From Sedimenticola hydrogenitrophicus (GTDB taxonomy: Bacteria > Pseudomonadota > Gammaproteobacteria > Chromatiales > Chromatiaceae): a stretch of DNA of 64,000 nt. A program made the position numbers and the translations under genes. Where the stretch lies: assembly GCF_025175675.1 (NCBI RefSeq), contig NZ_JANIOA010000013.1:46026-110025 (forward strand). The letters are read 5' to 3'. Shown here in pieces: positions 54,217-63,952 of this stretch (the stretch's first letter is position 1; the number at the start of each line of letters is the position of its first letter). Below the pieces are notes generated by a model. That model did no database searches. It was given only the letters and a program-made list of their open reading frames with translations, and was not told the origin of the DNA.

Positions 54217-54813
54217 ATGTCCAATCGTCCGCTGCTGGAACAGTTGATGGAGGCCCTGCGTTGCCTGCCCGGGGTGGGGCCGAAATCCGCCCAGCGGATG
54301 GCGTTCTATCTGCTGGAGCGTGACCGGGAGGGCGGCCGGCTGCTGTCGAGGGTGCTGGGCGATTCGATGGAGCGCATCGGCCACTGCAGCCGCTGCCGCA
54401 CCCTCAGCGAGACCGATATCTGCAGCCTCTGCGGCAACCCGCGGCGGGACGACAGTCAGCTCTGTGTGGTGGAGACCCCGGCCGAGGTGGTGGCGATCGA
54501 ACAGGCTACCGATTTTCGCGGGCGCTATTTCGTGCTGGGCGGACACCTGTCGCCGCTGGACGGGATCGGCCCCCGGGAGATCGGTCTGGACCTGTTTGAC
54601 CGGCGGCTGGCCGAGGGCCACATCCAGGAGCTGATCCTGGCCACCAATCCCACCGTCGAGGGCGAGGCCACCGCCCACTATATCGGTGAGATGGCGCGGG
54701 CGCGGGGGGTGCGGGTGACGCGGATCGCCCACGGCGTCCCCCTGGGGGGGGATCTGGAGTACGTGGACGGGGGCACCCTCTCGCACGCCTTCAGCGGGCG
54801 CCGGGAGTTTTGA
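54217..54813 (+). CDS. recR: recombination mediator RecR
   Basis: A 198-residue RecR of the RecFOR gap-repair pathway. N-terminal helix-hairpin-helix [20 protein letters not shown], zinc finger with Cys in [16 protein letters not shown], Toprim domain beginning [17 protein letters not shown], and a Walker-like C-terminal motif with [17 protein letters not shown]. Length is normal. Confidence 0.97.
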   Translation: MSNRPLLEQLMEALRCLPGVGPKSAQRMAFYLLERDREGGRLLSRVLGDSMERIGHCSRCRTLSETDICSLCGNPRRDDSQLCVVETPAEVVAIEQATDFRGRYFVLGGHLSPLDGIGPREIGLDLFDRRLAEGHIQELILATNPTVEGEATAHYIGEMARARGVRVTRIAHGVPLGGDLEYVDGGTLSHAFSGRREF

Positions 54814-54890
54814 ACTATGCGGGTGGTGTTCCTGTCTATCCATCCAATGGGCGGCCTCCAGGCTGATCACTCCCACTGTTCGGTATCCGC

Positions 54891-55202
54891 ATGATCAACG
54901 CCATCGGCAGCGCCTCTTATGATCCCGCCATCGCCCGCTCGCTGGTCCCTGTCCAGCCGGCTGCTCGGGGCGATGACCCGTCGCGCCGCGCCGCTCCGCC
55001 GTTGCCACCCCGGGCCGTCGTCCCGACCGGCGAACTGCGCACCGGACTGGAGGGCCGGGCCGGCCTGATCTACCAGCAGAACCTCATGGACGACGGCATC
55101 AATGGCAAGAACCGCCAGGCCATCCGCGCCTATCGCACCCTCGAAGACGCCGAAGAGCGGGAGAAGGTGAGCCGTATGCTGGGGGTGGATGAGTACGCCT
55201 GA
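54891..55202 (+). CDS. small hypothetical protein
   Basis: A 103-residue protein with a Pro/Arg-rich disordered N-terminal half and an ordered C-terminus: LIYQQNLMDDGINGKNRQAI followed by RTLEDAEEREKVSRMLGVDE. There is no signal peptide or membrane helix. The C-terminal helix pair ending in LGVDEYA looks conserved-type, but I do not recognise a family. It lies 77 bp after recR on the same strand. Confidence 0.6.
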   Translation: MINAIGSASYDPAIARSLVPVQPAARGDDPSRRAAPPLPPRAVVPTGELRTGLEGRAGLIYQQNLMDDGINGKNRQAIRAYRTLEDAEEREKVSRMLGVDEYA

Positions 55203-55812
55203 TGCGGTGCCGTTCGGGCGGGCCGGGCCATTCTGCCGGCATGCGTTACTATCCCGCAGGGGTCGGAGTCAAGCCGCCCGGACCTGCAAGCATTTCCCAC
55301 CACCGGTATGCGGCTTGACTCCGACCCCTTCATGTCCGGTATTAAAGCGGCACCTCTCCTTTTGCCTGTAAACCACCAATACTATCTCAAATTGATAAAG
55401 TACTTTTGCAGGGTGGATAAGCGACAGCGCATGCCATCCTCCGGTCCGTAAACGGTACATCAATCGTAGGGTGCCGGTGAGCTTGCGAACCGCACCAAAA
55501 AAGGGACGGATTATCCCGCAGGGGTCGGAGTCAAGCCGCCCGGACCTGCAAACATTTCCCACCGCCGGTATGCGGCTTGACTCCGACCCCTTCATATCCT
55601 CACCCGATAAACCCTTTAAAGTCAGGGTAGTTGACGTTGCACTTCCCCTTTCGACTGTAAATTACGAGCAGGCCATATCTTTTTCGGATAATTGTCTGGA
55701 TAAAGTTCCATGCCTGCGCTACGTTTAGTATCAGTTGTGACGAAACAAAAATAATTCATCGCCGACATCAGCTTCGACATAAACAACTCGCCAATCGCAC
55801 TGGAACCAAGAC
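55203..55812. repeat. gap with two near-identical family C palindromes and a half family A unit
   Basis: Copies at 55258-55329 and 55520-55591 (AGGGGTCGGAGTCAAGCCGC to GCGGCTTGACTCCGACCCCT) differ at only a few positions including the loop and share flanks (ATCCCGC before, TTCAT after). Between them is half a family A repeat (GTAGGGTGCCGGTGAGCTTG from about 55467). The last 200 bp are more AT-rich and hold the likely promoter of the GDH gene. Confidence 0.85.
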
Positions 55813-58800
55813 ATGATGAAACACAAGGGGAATCCCCTGCTGCAGCAATTGCTGGATAACCTGGCCGGATATCCCGATTCCGGATTCACCCCGGAGGAGC
55901 GCACCCAGATCGAGCAGATGCTGGGTTTTTATTATCGTCACATCTCGGCGGTGGACCTGGAGTCCTCCACGATCGCTGACCTGGTGGGGGCGGTTATCGC
56001 CCACTGGCAGTTGCTGAAGGCGCGCAAGGGAGATGAACCCTCGGTGCGGGTCTATAACCCCAACTTTCAAGAGCACGGCTGGCAAAGCCCCCACACCATC
56101 ATTGAGGTCGTCGCCACCGACCGGGTGTTCCTGGTGGATTCGCTCTCCATGGGTCTCAATCGGGAAGGCCTGACGATTCACCTGACTATCCATCCCCTGG
56201 TACGCACTGTGCGGGACAGCGCGGGACGCCTGCAGGAGATCAGGGCGCCAGGAGAGAAGGGGGGCGAGAAGGAGGGCGTGGTGGAGTCCCTGATCCACTT
56301 CGAAGTGGAGCGGCAGCTCTCCGCCGATGTGCTGCATGGGCTGGAAACGATGATTCGCGATGTGATCCGTGACGTCACCCACGCCAATACCGACTGGCAG
56401 GAGATAAAACAGCGGGTCAACGCGATCAGCGAAATCCTCGACCGGGATAAACTGCCGATCGATGCCACGAAGCAGTTTGAAGCCGGTGAGTTTCTCAAAT
56501 GGATCAATAACGAGCATTTCACCTTCCTGGCCTATTGCGAATTCGATCTGGTCGGTGCGGGGGAGGCCCCGGCGCTGCAGCTCAACAGCACCTCGCAGTT
56601 GGGGCTTTTTCGCGAATCCTGCCTCAATGACCAGCAGGCGGGGGCGGTCATACCGGTGGCCGGTGAATCCGCTATCGCCAGCCAGGAATTCCTGGTGGTG
56701 ACCAAGTCCAATGCCAAGTCCACGGTGCACCGCCCGGCCTACATGGATTTTATCGGCATCAAGCGTTTCAACCGGCAGGGCGAGGTGGATGGGCTCTATT
56801 GCCTGCTGGGCCTGTTTACCTCCGTGGCCTACAACAGCCCGCCGAAGGACATACCGCTGCTGCGGCAGAAGACCCGCGAGGTGATTAGACGCGCCGGTCT
56901 CTCCGCTTCCAGCCACTCGGGCAAGGCGCTGGACAACATCCTTGCCACCTTCCCGCGCGATGCACTGTTCCAAACCCCGGTGGATGAGCTGGAACGGCTG
57001 GCGATGGGCATCCTCGGTCTGCAGGAACGGCAGCGCACCCGCCTGTTCGTCACCCGGGACCTGTTCAAGCGCTTCTACTCCTGTCTGATCTACCTGCCCC
57101 GGGAACGCTACTCAAGGCGGTTGCGGCTGGCGGTCCAGAAGGTGCTGGTGAACGCACTGAACGGGACCGAGGTCGAATTCAGCACCCAGTTCACCGAATC
57201 GACTCTGGCGCGTATCCATCTGATCATCCACACGCCGGTCGGCGAGGAGATGGCGTGCACCCCGGCGGAGTTGGAGTCGCTGGTCATCGGCGCCACCACC
57301 ACCTGGCGCGATGAACTGCATACCGCGCTCATCGAACAGTACGGCGAGGCGCAGGGTTCGGAGTATTACAAGATCTATGAGAACGCCTTCCCGAGCGGTT
57401 TTCGCGAAGACTTCTACCCGCGCACCGCGGCGGCCGATGTGGCGCGGATCGAACAGGCACGGCAGAGCGGGCATCTGGGTCTCCACTTCTACCGCCCGAT
57501 ACTCGAATCCTCCGAGTATGTTCATTGCCGGCTCTACTTTGCGGACAATCCGGTACCGCTCTCGGATGTGATACCGATCCTGGAGAATATGGGCCTGACG
57601 GTATTCGGCGAACGGCCCTATCGGGTTCGCCATCGGGGTGGACACGTCTGGATACACGACTTCTCCATGCGCTACGCCGGCGGTCACGAACACCTGACCG
57701 ACGAGATCAGCCGGCTGTTCCAGGAAGCATTCCTCAAGGTCTGGGAGGGCGATGTCGACAATGACGGCTTCAATCAGCTGGTGCTGGATGCCGGGCTGAT
57801 GTGGAAGGAGGTGGTGTTGCTGCGCGCCTATTCGCGCTATTTGAAGCAGATCCATTTCCCCTTCAGCCGCTCATATATCATCGAGAGTCTGACCCGCAAT
57901 GCCGATATCACCCGCTTGCTGGTGGACCTGTTCAATCTCAAGTTCAACCCGGCGCGCAAGGCGAGGACGTCGCAGATCGACGCCCTCCTGCAGAAGATCG
58001 ACAGCCAGCTCGAAGCGGTGGCCAGCCTGGATCAGGACCGCATCCTGCGCAGCTATGTCAACATCATCCAGTCCACCCTGCGCAGCAACTTCTTCCAGCC
58101 GGATGCCGAGGGGCGGCTCAAGTCCTACATCTCGTTCAAGGTTGACCCGCGCCAGGTGAGCGGCATGCCCCTGCCGATGCCGATGTTCGAGATCTTTGTC
58201 TTCTCCTCGCGTATGGAGGGGGTGCATCTGCGCGGCGGTAGGGTGGCCCGTGGCGGGCTGCGCTGGTCCGACCGGATGGAGGATTTCCGTACCGAGGTGC
58301 TGGGCCTGATGAAGGCGCAGATGGTGAAGAACACGGTGATCGTGCCGGTCGGTTCCAAGGGCGGCTTTATCGTCAAACGCCCCCTGGATGGCCTGGAGCG
58401 CGAACAGATGATGGAAGAGGTGGTGTACTGTTATCGCACCCTGCTCAAGGGGATGCTGGATATCACCGACAACCTGACGGACGGCAAGGTGCTGCCGCCG
58501 GTCGACGTGGCGCGCTACGACGAGGATGACCCCTATCTGGTGGTGGCGGCGGACAAGGGGACCGCCACCTTCTCCGACATCGCCAACGGCGTGGCCGCCG
58601 AGTACGGCTACTGGCTGGGGGATGCCTTCGCCTCCGGCGGCTCGGTCGGCTATGACCACAAAAAGATGGGCATCACCGCGCGTGGCGCCTGGGAATCGGT
58701 CAAACGCAATTTCCGCGAGCTGGGGGTCGACATCCAGAGCAGCGATTTCCGCGTGCTGGGGATTGGTGACATGTCGGGTGACGTGTTCGGCAACGGCATG

Positions 58801-60651
58801 CTGCTGTCCCGGCATATCAAACTGGTGGCGGCGTTCAACCACCAGCACATCTTCCTCGATCCGGATCCCGATCCGGAGCGCTCGTACAAGGAGCGCAAAC
58901 GGCTGTTCAAGCTGCCACGCTCCAGCTGGACCGACTACGACAAGAACCTGCTGTCGGCGGGTGGCGGCATCTTCCCGCGCAGTGCCAAGTCCATCACCCT
59001 GAGCGATGAGGTGAAGGCGATGACCAGTGCCAAGGTGGACCGGATGACGCCCACCGAACTGATCAACCTGCTGCTCAAGTCCCCGGTCGATCTGATCTGG
59101 AACGGCGGCATCGGCACCTATATCAAATCCGAACAGGAGAGCCACGAGGACGTCGGCGACAAGGCCAACGACGCACTGCGGGTAAACGGCAGCGAGCTGC
59201 GCTGCAAGGTGGTGGGCGAGGGCGGCAATTTGGGCGTCACCCAGCTGGGGCGGATCGAGTTTGCCAACAAGGGCGGGCTGATCTATACCGACGCCATCGA
59301 CAACTCGGCCGGCGTCGACTGCTCCGACCATGAGGTCAATATCAAGATCCTCCTGGGCCAGGTGGTGGCCAATGGCGACATGACCGAAAAACAGCGCAAC
59401 AGACTGCTGGTGGAGATGACCGACGAGGTGTCCGAACTGGTACTGGCGGACAACTACGCCCAGACCCAGTCGATCAGCATGGTGTTCTCCGAGGCGCCCG
59501 AGCGTCTCAACGAACATGCCCGCTTCATCGACTTCCTGGAAAATGAGGGACGGCTCAATCGCGCACTGGAGTATTTGCCCAGCAAAAAGGTGATCGCCGA
59601 ACGCCAGGCGGAGAAGCGCGGCCTGACCAAGCCGGAAGTGGCGGTCCTGCTTGCCTACAGCAAAATGACCTACTTCGATGCCCTGATCCACTCCGATATC
59701 CCGGATGATGAATTCCTCGAAATCGAGCTGATGGACTACTTCCCCAAGGCCCTGGGCGAGCGCTTCAGCAAGGAGATGCGCTCGCATCAGCTGAAGCGGG
59801 AGATCATTTCCACCCACCTGACCAACAGCATCGTGGATCACATCGGCCCCGGTTTCGGCTTCCGCGTGCGCGAGGAGGTGGGGACCAATATTGCCGGGGT
59901 CACCCGCGCCTATCTGTCGGCCAGCAAGATCTTCTCCACCGATCAGCTGTGGCGCGAGATCGAGGCATTGGATAACCAGGTGGCCGCCTCGGTGCAACTG
60001 GAGATGATGCGCATGATGGCCCGCCTGCTGGAGCAGAGCGTGCTGTGGATACTGCGGTCGCGTCAGAAGATCGTGGTACGCGACCTGGTGGATTACTTCC
60101 AGGAGGGGGTCCAGGAGCTGCTGGAACAGATGCCGAAACCCCTCGCCTCCAAAGATCGGCTGACCCTGAACCGGCAGATCAAATATTATCTGAATGCCGG
60201 CGTGCCCCGCGAGGTGGCGCAACAGGTGAGCCGCACCGTGATGCTGGCATCGGCCATGGATCTGGTGGAGGTCGCCAGGCAGCGAAAGCGGCAGATCCAG
60301 GTGGTCGCATCCCTCTATTACAACCTCGGTTCCACCCTGGAATTTCACTGGGTGCGTGACCAGATCGCCAAGCTGGCGGAGCAGAGCCACTGGCACAGCA
60401 TGGCCAAGACACGCCTGATCAATACCCTGAACCGGCACCAGCGGGAGCTCACCGCGCAGATACTGGCCACCACCGTGAAGAAACAGAAAAACGCCAGGAA
60501 GATGATCGAGCAGTGGGCCGAAGAGTACCGCTTCGCCTACGACCGGCATCAGCGAACCATAACCGACCTGAAGGCCCGCACCTCGGTCGACTTCGCCATG
60601 ATGTCCGTGGTGGTGGCGGGGGTCGGTGCTCTGCTGAAATCGGACCTGTAA
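55813..60651 (+). CDS. NAD-specific glutamate dehydrogenase, 180-kDa class
   Basis: A 1612-residue enzyme of the large bacterial NAD-GDH class (about 1600 residues in Pseudomonas and Streptomyces), which deaminates glutamate to 2-oxoglutarate and ammonia and feeds the TCA cycle. The long N-terminal half has ACT-like regulatory segments (FLVDSLSMGLNREGLTIHLT; VTENVLL is absent, as expected). The catalytic core includes GGLRWSDRMEDFRTEVLGLM, VPVGSKGGFIVKRPL, and the nucleotide-binding part LGIGDMSGDVFGNGMLLSR. The C-terminal helical domain is complete. ATG 55813 is used. It is monocistronic. Confidence 0.96.
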   Translation: MMKHKGNPLLQQLLDNLAGYPDSGFTPEERTQIEQMLGFYYRHISAVDLESSTIADLVGAVIAHWQLLKARKGDEPSVRVYNPNFQEHGWQSPHTIIEVVATDRVFLVDSLSMGLNREGLTIHLTIHPLVRTVRDSAGRLQEIRAPGEKGGEKEGVVESLIHFEVERQLSADVLHGLETMIRDVIRDVTHANTDWQEIKQRVNAISEILDRDKLPIDATKQFEAGEFLKWINNEHFTFLAYCEFDLVGAGEAPALQLNSTSQLGLFRESCLNDQQAGAVIPVAGESAIASQEFLVVTKSNAKSTVHRPAYMDFIGIKRFNRQGEVDGLYCLLGLFTSVAYNSPPKDIPLLRQKTREVIRRAGLSASSHSGKALDNILATFPRDALFQTPVDELERLAMGILGLQERQRTRLFVTRDLFKRFYSCLIYLPRERYSRRLRLAVQKVLVNALNGTEVEFSTQFTESTLARIHLIIHTPVGEEMACTPAELESLVIGATTTWRDELHTALIEQYGEAQGSEYYKIYENAFPSGFREDFYPRTAAADVARIEQARQSGHLGLHFYRPILESSEYVHCRLYFADNPVPLSDVIPILENMGLTVFGERPYRVRHRGGHVWIHDFSMRYAGGHEHLTDEISRLFQEAFLKVWEGDVDNDGFNQLVLDAGLMWKEVVLLRAYSRYLKQIHFPFSRSYIIESLTRNADITRLLVDLFNLKFNPARKARTSQIDALLQKIDSQLEAVASLDQDRILRSYVNIIQSTLRSNFFQPDAEGRLKSYISFKVDPRQVSGMPLPMPMFEIFVFSSRMEGVHLRGGRVARGGLRWSDRMEDFRTEVLGLMKAQMVKNTVIVPVGSKGGFIVKRPLDGLEREQMMEEVVYCYRTLLKGMLDITDNLTDGKVLPPVDVARYDEDDPYLVVAADKGTATFSDIANGVAAEYGYWLGDAFASGGSVGYDHKKMGITARGAWESVKRNFRELGVDIQSSDFRVLGIGDMSGDVFGNGMLLSRHIKLVAAFNHQHIFLDPDPDPERSYKERKRLFKLPRSSWTDYDKNLLSAGGGIFPRSAKSITLSDEVKAMTSAKVDRMTPTELINLLLKSPVDLIWNGGIGTYIKSEQESHEDVGDKANDALRVNGSELRCKVVGEGGNLGVTQLGRIEFANKGGLIYTDAIDNSAGVDCSDHEVNIKILLGQVVANGDMTEKQRNRLLVEMTDEVSELVLADNYAQTQSISMVFSEAPERLNEHARFIDFLENEGRLNRALEYLPSKKVIAERQAEKRGLTKPEVAVLLAYSKMTYFDALIHSDIPDDEFLEIELMDYFPKALGERFSKEMRSHQLKREIISTHLTNSIVDHIGPGFGFRVREEVGTNIAGVTRAYLSASKIFSTDQLWREIEALDNQVAASVQLEMMRMMARLLEQSVLWILRSRQKIVVRDLVDYFQEGVQELLEQMPKPLASKDRLTLNRQIKYYLNAGVPREVAQQVSRTVMLASAMDLVEVARQRKRQIQVVASLYYNLGSTLEFHWVRDQIAKLAEQSHWHSMAKTRLINTLNRHQRELTAQILATTVKKQKNARKMIEQWAEEYRFAYDRHQRTITDLKARTSVDFAMMSVVVAGVGALLKSDL

Positions 60652-60962
60652 ACACACAACGGCGATGGAGGACCGCCCCGGCGCGCAATCGCGGCGGGGC
60701 GCCACTCCTACAAGTCGGTCGTCCACCAGGAATGTGGGCCGGTCAGTAGGAGGCCCGCCCCCGGGCCGATCGGTCGGCGCACCACGGTCGATCACGGCCA
60801 TCCCCGACCCACCGGCCCAACCGTTATCAAATCGTGAACTTTCCGTGATCCAAGCCGGATCTCCCTCCTGTTTAATTACCTCAAGCCAGCCGCCGGGAGC
60901 GAATCCGCGTCGCTGCTGGCAATCGTGCCGAAGGGCGAACAACACCTCTCAGGGAGAAGATC
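60652..60962. repeat. REP-type repeat pair downstream of GDH
   Basis: CCGCCCCGGCGCGCAATCGC (from 60673) with CGGGGCGCCACTCCTACA (to 60712) is a REP-type palindrome with a GTAGGAG end. It is followed by an oppositely oriented GTAGGAGGCCCGCCCCCGGG at about 60746-60765, forming a BIME-like pair. The last 100 bp hold the promoter and AGGGAGAAG ribosome site of the next gene. Confidence 0.75.
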
Positions 60963-61235
60963 ATGTCAAACAAAACCACCGCACTAAAAATCTGTACCAT
61001 GGCCATCATGTTGTCCGCCGCCGGTATCGCCACCGCGGCTGAAATGGTCAAGGACGGCTCCGGGCAGCCGGTCATGGGTGTCACCCAGCCCATGATGGCC
61101 GACAAGATGGACAAGATGGACAAGATGGACAAGATGGAAAAGAAACCGATGATGGACGACAAGATGGACAAGAAAACCATGATGGATGACAAAATGGAAA
61201 AGAAGCCCATGATGGATGACAAGATGAAGAAGTAG
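60963..61235 (+). CDS. secreted Met-Asp-Lys-repeat protein
   Basis: A 90-residue protein with a signal peptide (ALKICTMAIMLSAAGIATAA) and a mature part of about 65 residues dominated by repeats of KMDKMDK and the longer unit KKPMMDDKMDKK. Asp, Lys and Met make up most of it. AGGGAGAAG precedes the ATG. Periplasmic Met-rich repeats bind copper or silver or are sites of Met oxidation in other systems, but nothing here proves metal binding. The DNA repeat (ATGGACAAG units near 61106-61135) could change length by slippage. Confidence 0.75.
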   Translation: MSNKTTALKICTMAIMLSAAGIATAAEMVKDGSGQPVMGVTQPMMADKMDKMDKMDKMEKKPMMDDKMDKKTMMDDKMEKKPMMDDKMKK

Positions 61236-61704
61236 GGGGTAACCGCTTGGTAGGGTGGGTACGTTGTTTGTGCCCACGCTGACAGGTTTGAATGTGCTAT
61301 CACCAGTGCCAACCCGTTCTCACCGCCCGGAACAATCGGGTAGGTTGGGTTAGCCCTACCCTTTACCCATAAGTGGGCCGGAACCGCATCCGGGCGTAGG
61401 ATGGGTGGAGCGCCCCTATGAACTCTCCGCCGGCTCCCTCTCCGGCGCGCAACCCATCGCGCACCTGCATCCGCATCCGAAGATGGGTTACGGCGCGCCC
61501 AGCCGCCACGGACAGCCTCCAGCAACGGTGGCGCGCGCCTCCACCCATCACGCGTGTTCATCGGCATTTGTGGGTTAAGGGCAGGGTTCTCCCGAAGGGC
61601 GTGACTCAACACAGGGGTATTGGGACACTTCTTTCAGCCATTAGCCACCCCTCGGCAGGCCATGTATCATGTATCCAGCGTCAGCGGCAGAGCGAACATC
61701 ACCC
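61236..61704. repeat. gap with several family A-type repeats
   Basis: GTAGGGTGGGTACGTTGT near 61250, GGTAGGTTGGGTTAGCCC near 61340, and a long element 61396-61550 (GTAGGATGGGTGGAGCGCC to GGCGCGCGCCTCCACCCATC) with internal AACCCATCGCGC and AAGATGGGTTACGGCG arms. No gene is seen; the response-regulator promoter should lie after 61560. Confidence 0.7.
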
Positions 61705-62412
61705 ATGACCCATCGCGTACTGATCATCGAAGATGACCCGGACATCGCCCGGCTGGTTCGCATGCACCTGGATGACATCGACTGCCAGGCGGATATCATC
61801 GGCGATGGCAGGGAAGGGGTCAGCCGATTCAACCACGGCCACTACGACCTGGTGGTGCTGGACCTGATGCTGCCGGGCATGGACGGGCTGGCCGTCTGCC
61901 GCGAGATCCGCAAGAGCGAGGGTTACGTACCCATCTTGATGCTTACCGCCAAATCCTCCGAGCTGGACCGCGTGCTGGGCCTGGAGATGGGGGCCGACGA
62001 CTACCTCACCAAGCCGTTCAGCGTGCTGGAGCTGCAGGCCCGCATCAAGGCACTGTTTCGCCGCACCGAGGCGCTGACCAGCCAGCGGGCGAGCCAACCG
62101 GAACAGGCGGTCATCGACCGCGGCGATATCGTCATCGATGTCACCCGTCACCAGGTACAGGTACGCGGCGAGCCGGTGGAGCTGACCGCCCGCGAGTTCG
62201 ATCTGCTGCTGCACTTCGCCAGCCATCCCGGCTCGGTTTACTCGCGCATCCAGCTGCTGGACTCGGTGTGGGGCTACAACCACGAAGGCTACGAACACAC
62301 CGTCAACACCCACATCAACCGGCTGCGCACCAAGATCGAGCCCGATCCGGCCAACCCCCGGTACATCCTCACGGTCTGGGGTGTCGGCTACAAGTTCGCC
62401 GAGACATGCTGA
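61705..62412 (+). CDS. OmpR/PhoB-family response regulator
   Basis: A 235-residue regulator with a receiver domain (acidic pocket EDD at 9-11, phosphoacceptor Asp53 in LVVLDLMLPGMDG, Lys in YLTKPFSVLEL) and a C-terminal winged helix (LTAREFDLLLHFASHPGSVY; GYEHTVNTHINRLRTKIEPD). ATG 61705 starts at the family N-terminus. The stop overlaps the kinase start (ATGCTGA), so the two are coupled. The regulon is unknown. Confidence 0.93.
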   Translation: MTHRVLIIEDDPDIARLVRMHLDDIDCQADIIGDGREGVSRFNHGHYDLVVLDLMLPGMDGLAVCREIRKSEGYVPILMLTAKSSELDRVLGLEMGADDYLTKPFSVLELQARIKALFRRTEALTSQRASQPEQAVIDRGDIVIDVTRHQVQVRGEPVELTAREFDLLLHFASHPGSVYSRIQLLDSVWGYNHEGYEHTVNTHINRLRTKIEPDPANPRYILTVWGVGYKFAETC

Positions 62413-63893
62413 GGACGCTCTACGCCAAACTGGCGGCCGGACTGGTGGTGCTGTTCATCACCATCGGGCTGCTGTATGCCGTCATCAGCACCACCGCCAC
62501 CAAGTACTACCTGCAGGAGGTGAACCAGTCCTTCAACAAGGAGCTGGCGCGCAACCTGGTCATGGACCGCAACCTGGTGGCCGAAGGGCGGATCAACCAG
62601 GAGGCGCTGAAGGAGACCTTCCATCAATACATGGTGATCAACCCCAGTATCGAGATCTACCTGCTGGATCTCGACGGCAAGATCCTCGCCTACTCGGCCG
62701 ATCCCGGTAAGGTGAAGCGCAACCATGTCTCCCTGGCGCCGCTGAAGGCGTTTCTCGAAGGATCGGAAGCCTACCCCCTGCTGGGTGACGACCCGCGCAG
62801 CCATGACGGCCAGAAGGCGTTCTCCGTCACCCCGGTGCCCACCACCGCCCACCCGGAGGGCTACCTCTACGTGGTGCTGCGCGGCGAGGAGTTCGACTCG
62901 GTGGACAAGACAATCCGCGAGAGCTACTTTCTGCAACTCAGCGGCTGGGCCGTGGTGGTCAGCCTCGGTCTGGGCCTGCTGGTCGGCCTGATCGTGCTGC
63001 GGCTGCTGACCCGCCGGCTGCACCGCCTCTCCAGCCTGATGGCGGCCTTCCACCAGAGCAACTTCATCTCCCACCAACCCTACCTGCTGGAACAGAAACG
63101 ACCGAGTGACGAGGTCGACCGGCTCGGCCTCACCTTCGACCAGATGGCCACCCACATCCAGAACCAGCTGGAACAGCTCAAGGAGCAGGACAGCCTGCGG
63201 CGCAAACTGGTGGCCCAGGTCTCGCATGATCTCCGAACCCCGCTCGCCTCCATGCTCGGCTACCTGGAGTCCCTGGAGCTGAAGGGGAGCGACATGGCCG
63301 AGGCCGAGCGCCGGGAGTACACCGCCATCGCCCTGCGCCAGGCGCGGCGCCTCTCCCGGCAGGTCGACGAACTGTTTGAACTGGCCAGCCTGGATGCCCG
63401 CGAAACCCAGCCCCATTGCGAACCCTTTGCCGCCGCCGAACTGGTGCAGGACGTGGTGCAGAAATATCGCCTGCGCGCCGAACAACAGCGGATCGAACTC
63501 GTCATGAACCCACCCCCGGCGCTCCCCTTCGTCTACGCCGATATCGGCCTGACCGAGCGGGTGCTGGAAAACCTGATCGAAAACGCCTTCACCCACACCG
63601 ACAGCAGCGGCGCCATCTCCCTCACCCTGGCGGCGGAACAGCAGGGCGTCGCCGTCACCGTCCAGGACACCGGCTGCGGCATCAACCCGGAAGACCTGCC
63701 GCACATCTTCGACCCCTTCTACCAGTCCGCGAAAAAACGCACCTCCGGCGAACACGCCGGCCTGGGCCTGGCCATCGCCAAGCGCATCATGACCCTGCAG
63801 CAAGGGGAGATCCGGGTGGAGTCCACACCCGGCAGCGGCAGCATATTTACCTTCATTCTGCCGCTGGCGGTGGAGTTGATGCCGGGGGAGTGA
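62406..63893 (+). CDS. membrane sensor histidine kinase
   Basis: A 495-residue EnvZ/BaeS-type kinase. First membrane helix (AAGLVVLFITIGLLYAVIS), periplasmic domain to about residue 170, second helix (GWAVVVSLGLGLLVGLIVL), HAMP, HisKA with phosphoacceptor His in VSHDLRTPLASMLGYLE, and HATPase with ENLIENAFTHTDSSG and GLGLAIAKRIMTLQQGEI. It pairs with the response regulator whose gene it overlaps. The periplasmic domain (QSFNKELARNLVMDRNLVA) has no recognised ligand motif. Confidence 0.93.
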   Translation: MLRTLYAKLAAGLVVLFITIGLLYAVISTTATKYYLQEVNQSFNKELARNLVMDRNLVAEGRINQEALKETFHQYMVINPSIEIYLLDLDGKILAYSADPGKVKRNHVSLAPLKAFLEGSEAYPLLGDDPRSHDGQKAFSVTPVPTTAHPEGYLYVVLRGEEFDSVDKTIRESYFLQLSGWAVVVSLGLGLLVGLIVLRLLTRRLHRLSSLMAAFHQSNFISHQPYLLEQKRPSDEVDRLGLTFDQMATHIQNQLEQLKEQDSLRRKLVAQVSHDLRTPLASMLGYLESLELKGSDMAEAERREYTAIALRQARRLSRQVDELFELASLDARETQPHCEPFAAAELVQDVVQKYRLRAEQQRIELVMNPPPALPFVYADIGLTERVLENLIENAFTHTDSSGAISLTLAAEQQGVAVTVQDTGCGINPEDLPHIFDPFYQSAKKRTSGEHAGLGLAIAKRIMTLQQGEIRVESTPGSGSIFTFILPLAVELMPGE

Positions 63894-63952
63894 TGAATGG
63901 GCAACGGGTGCGACTTCTCGACTGGATAAACCCGATAGTTGCAAAAATCAAC

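Noticed and set aside
57871..60945. 1024-codon open frame antisense to the glutamate dehydrogenase gene
   Set aside because: It is a codon-bias shadow of a strongly recognised gene in high-GC DNA; its own translation is His/Gln/Leu-rich low-information sequence with no domain.
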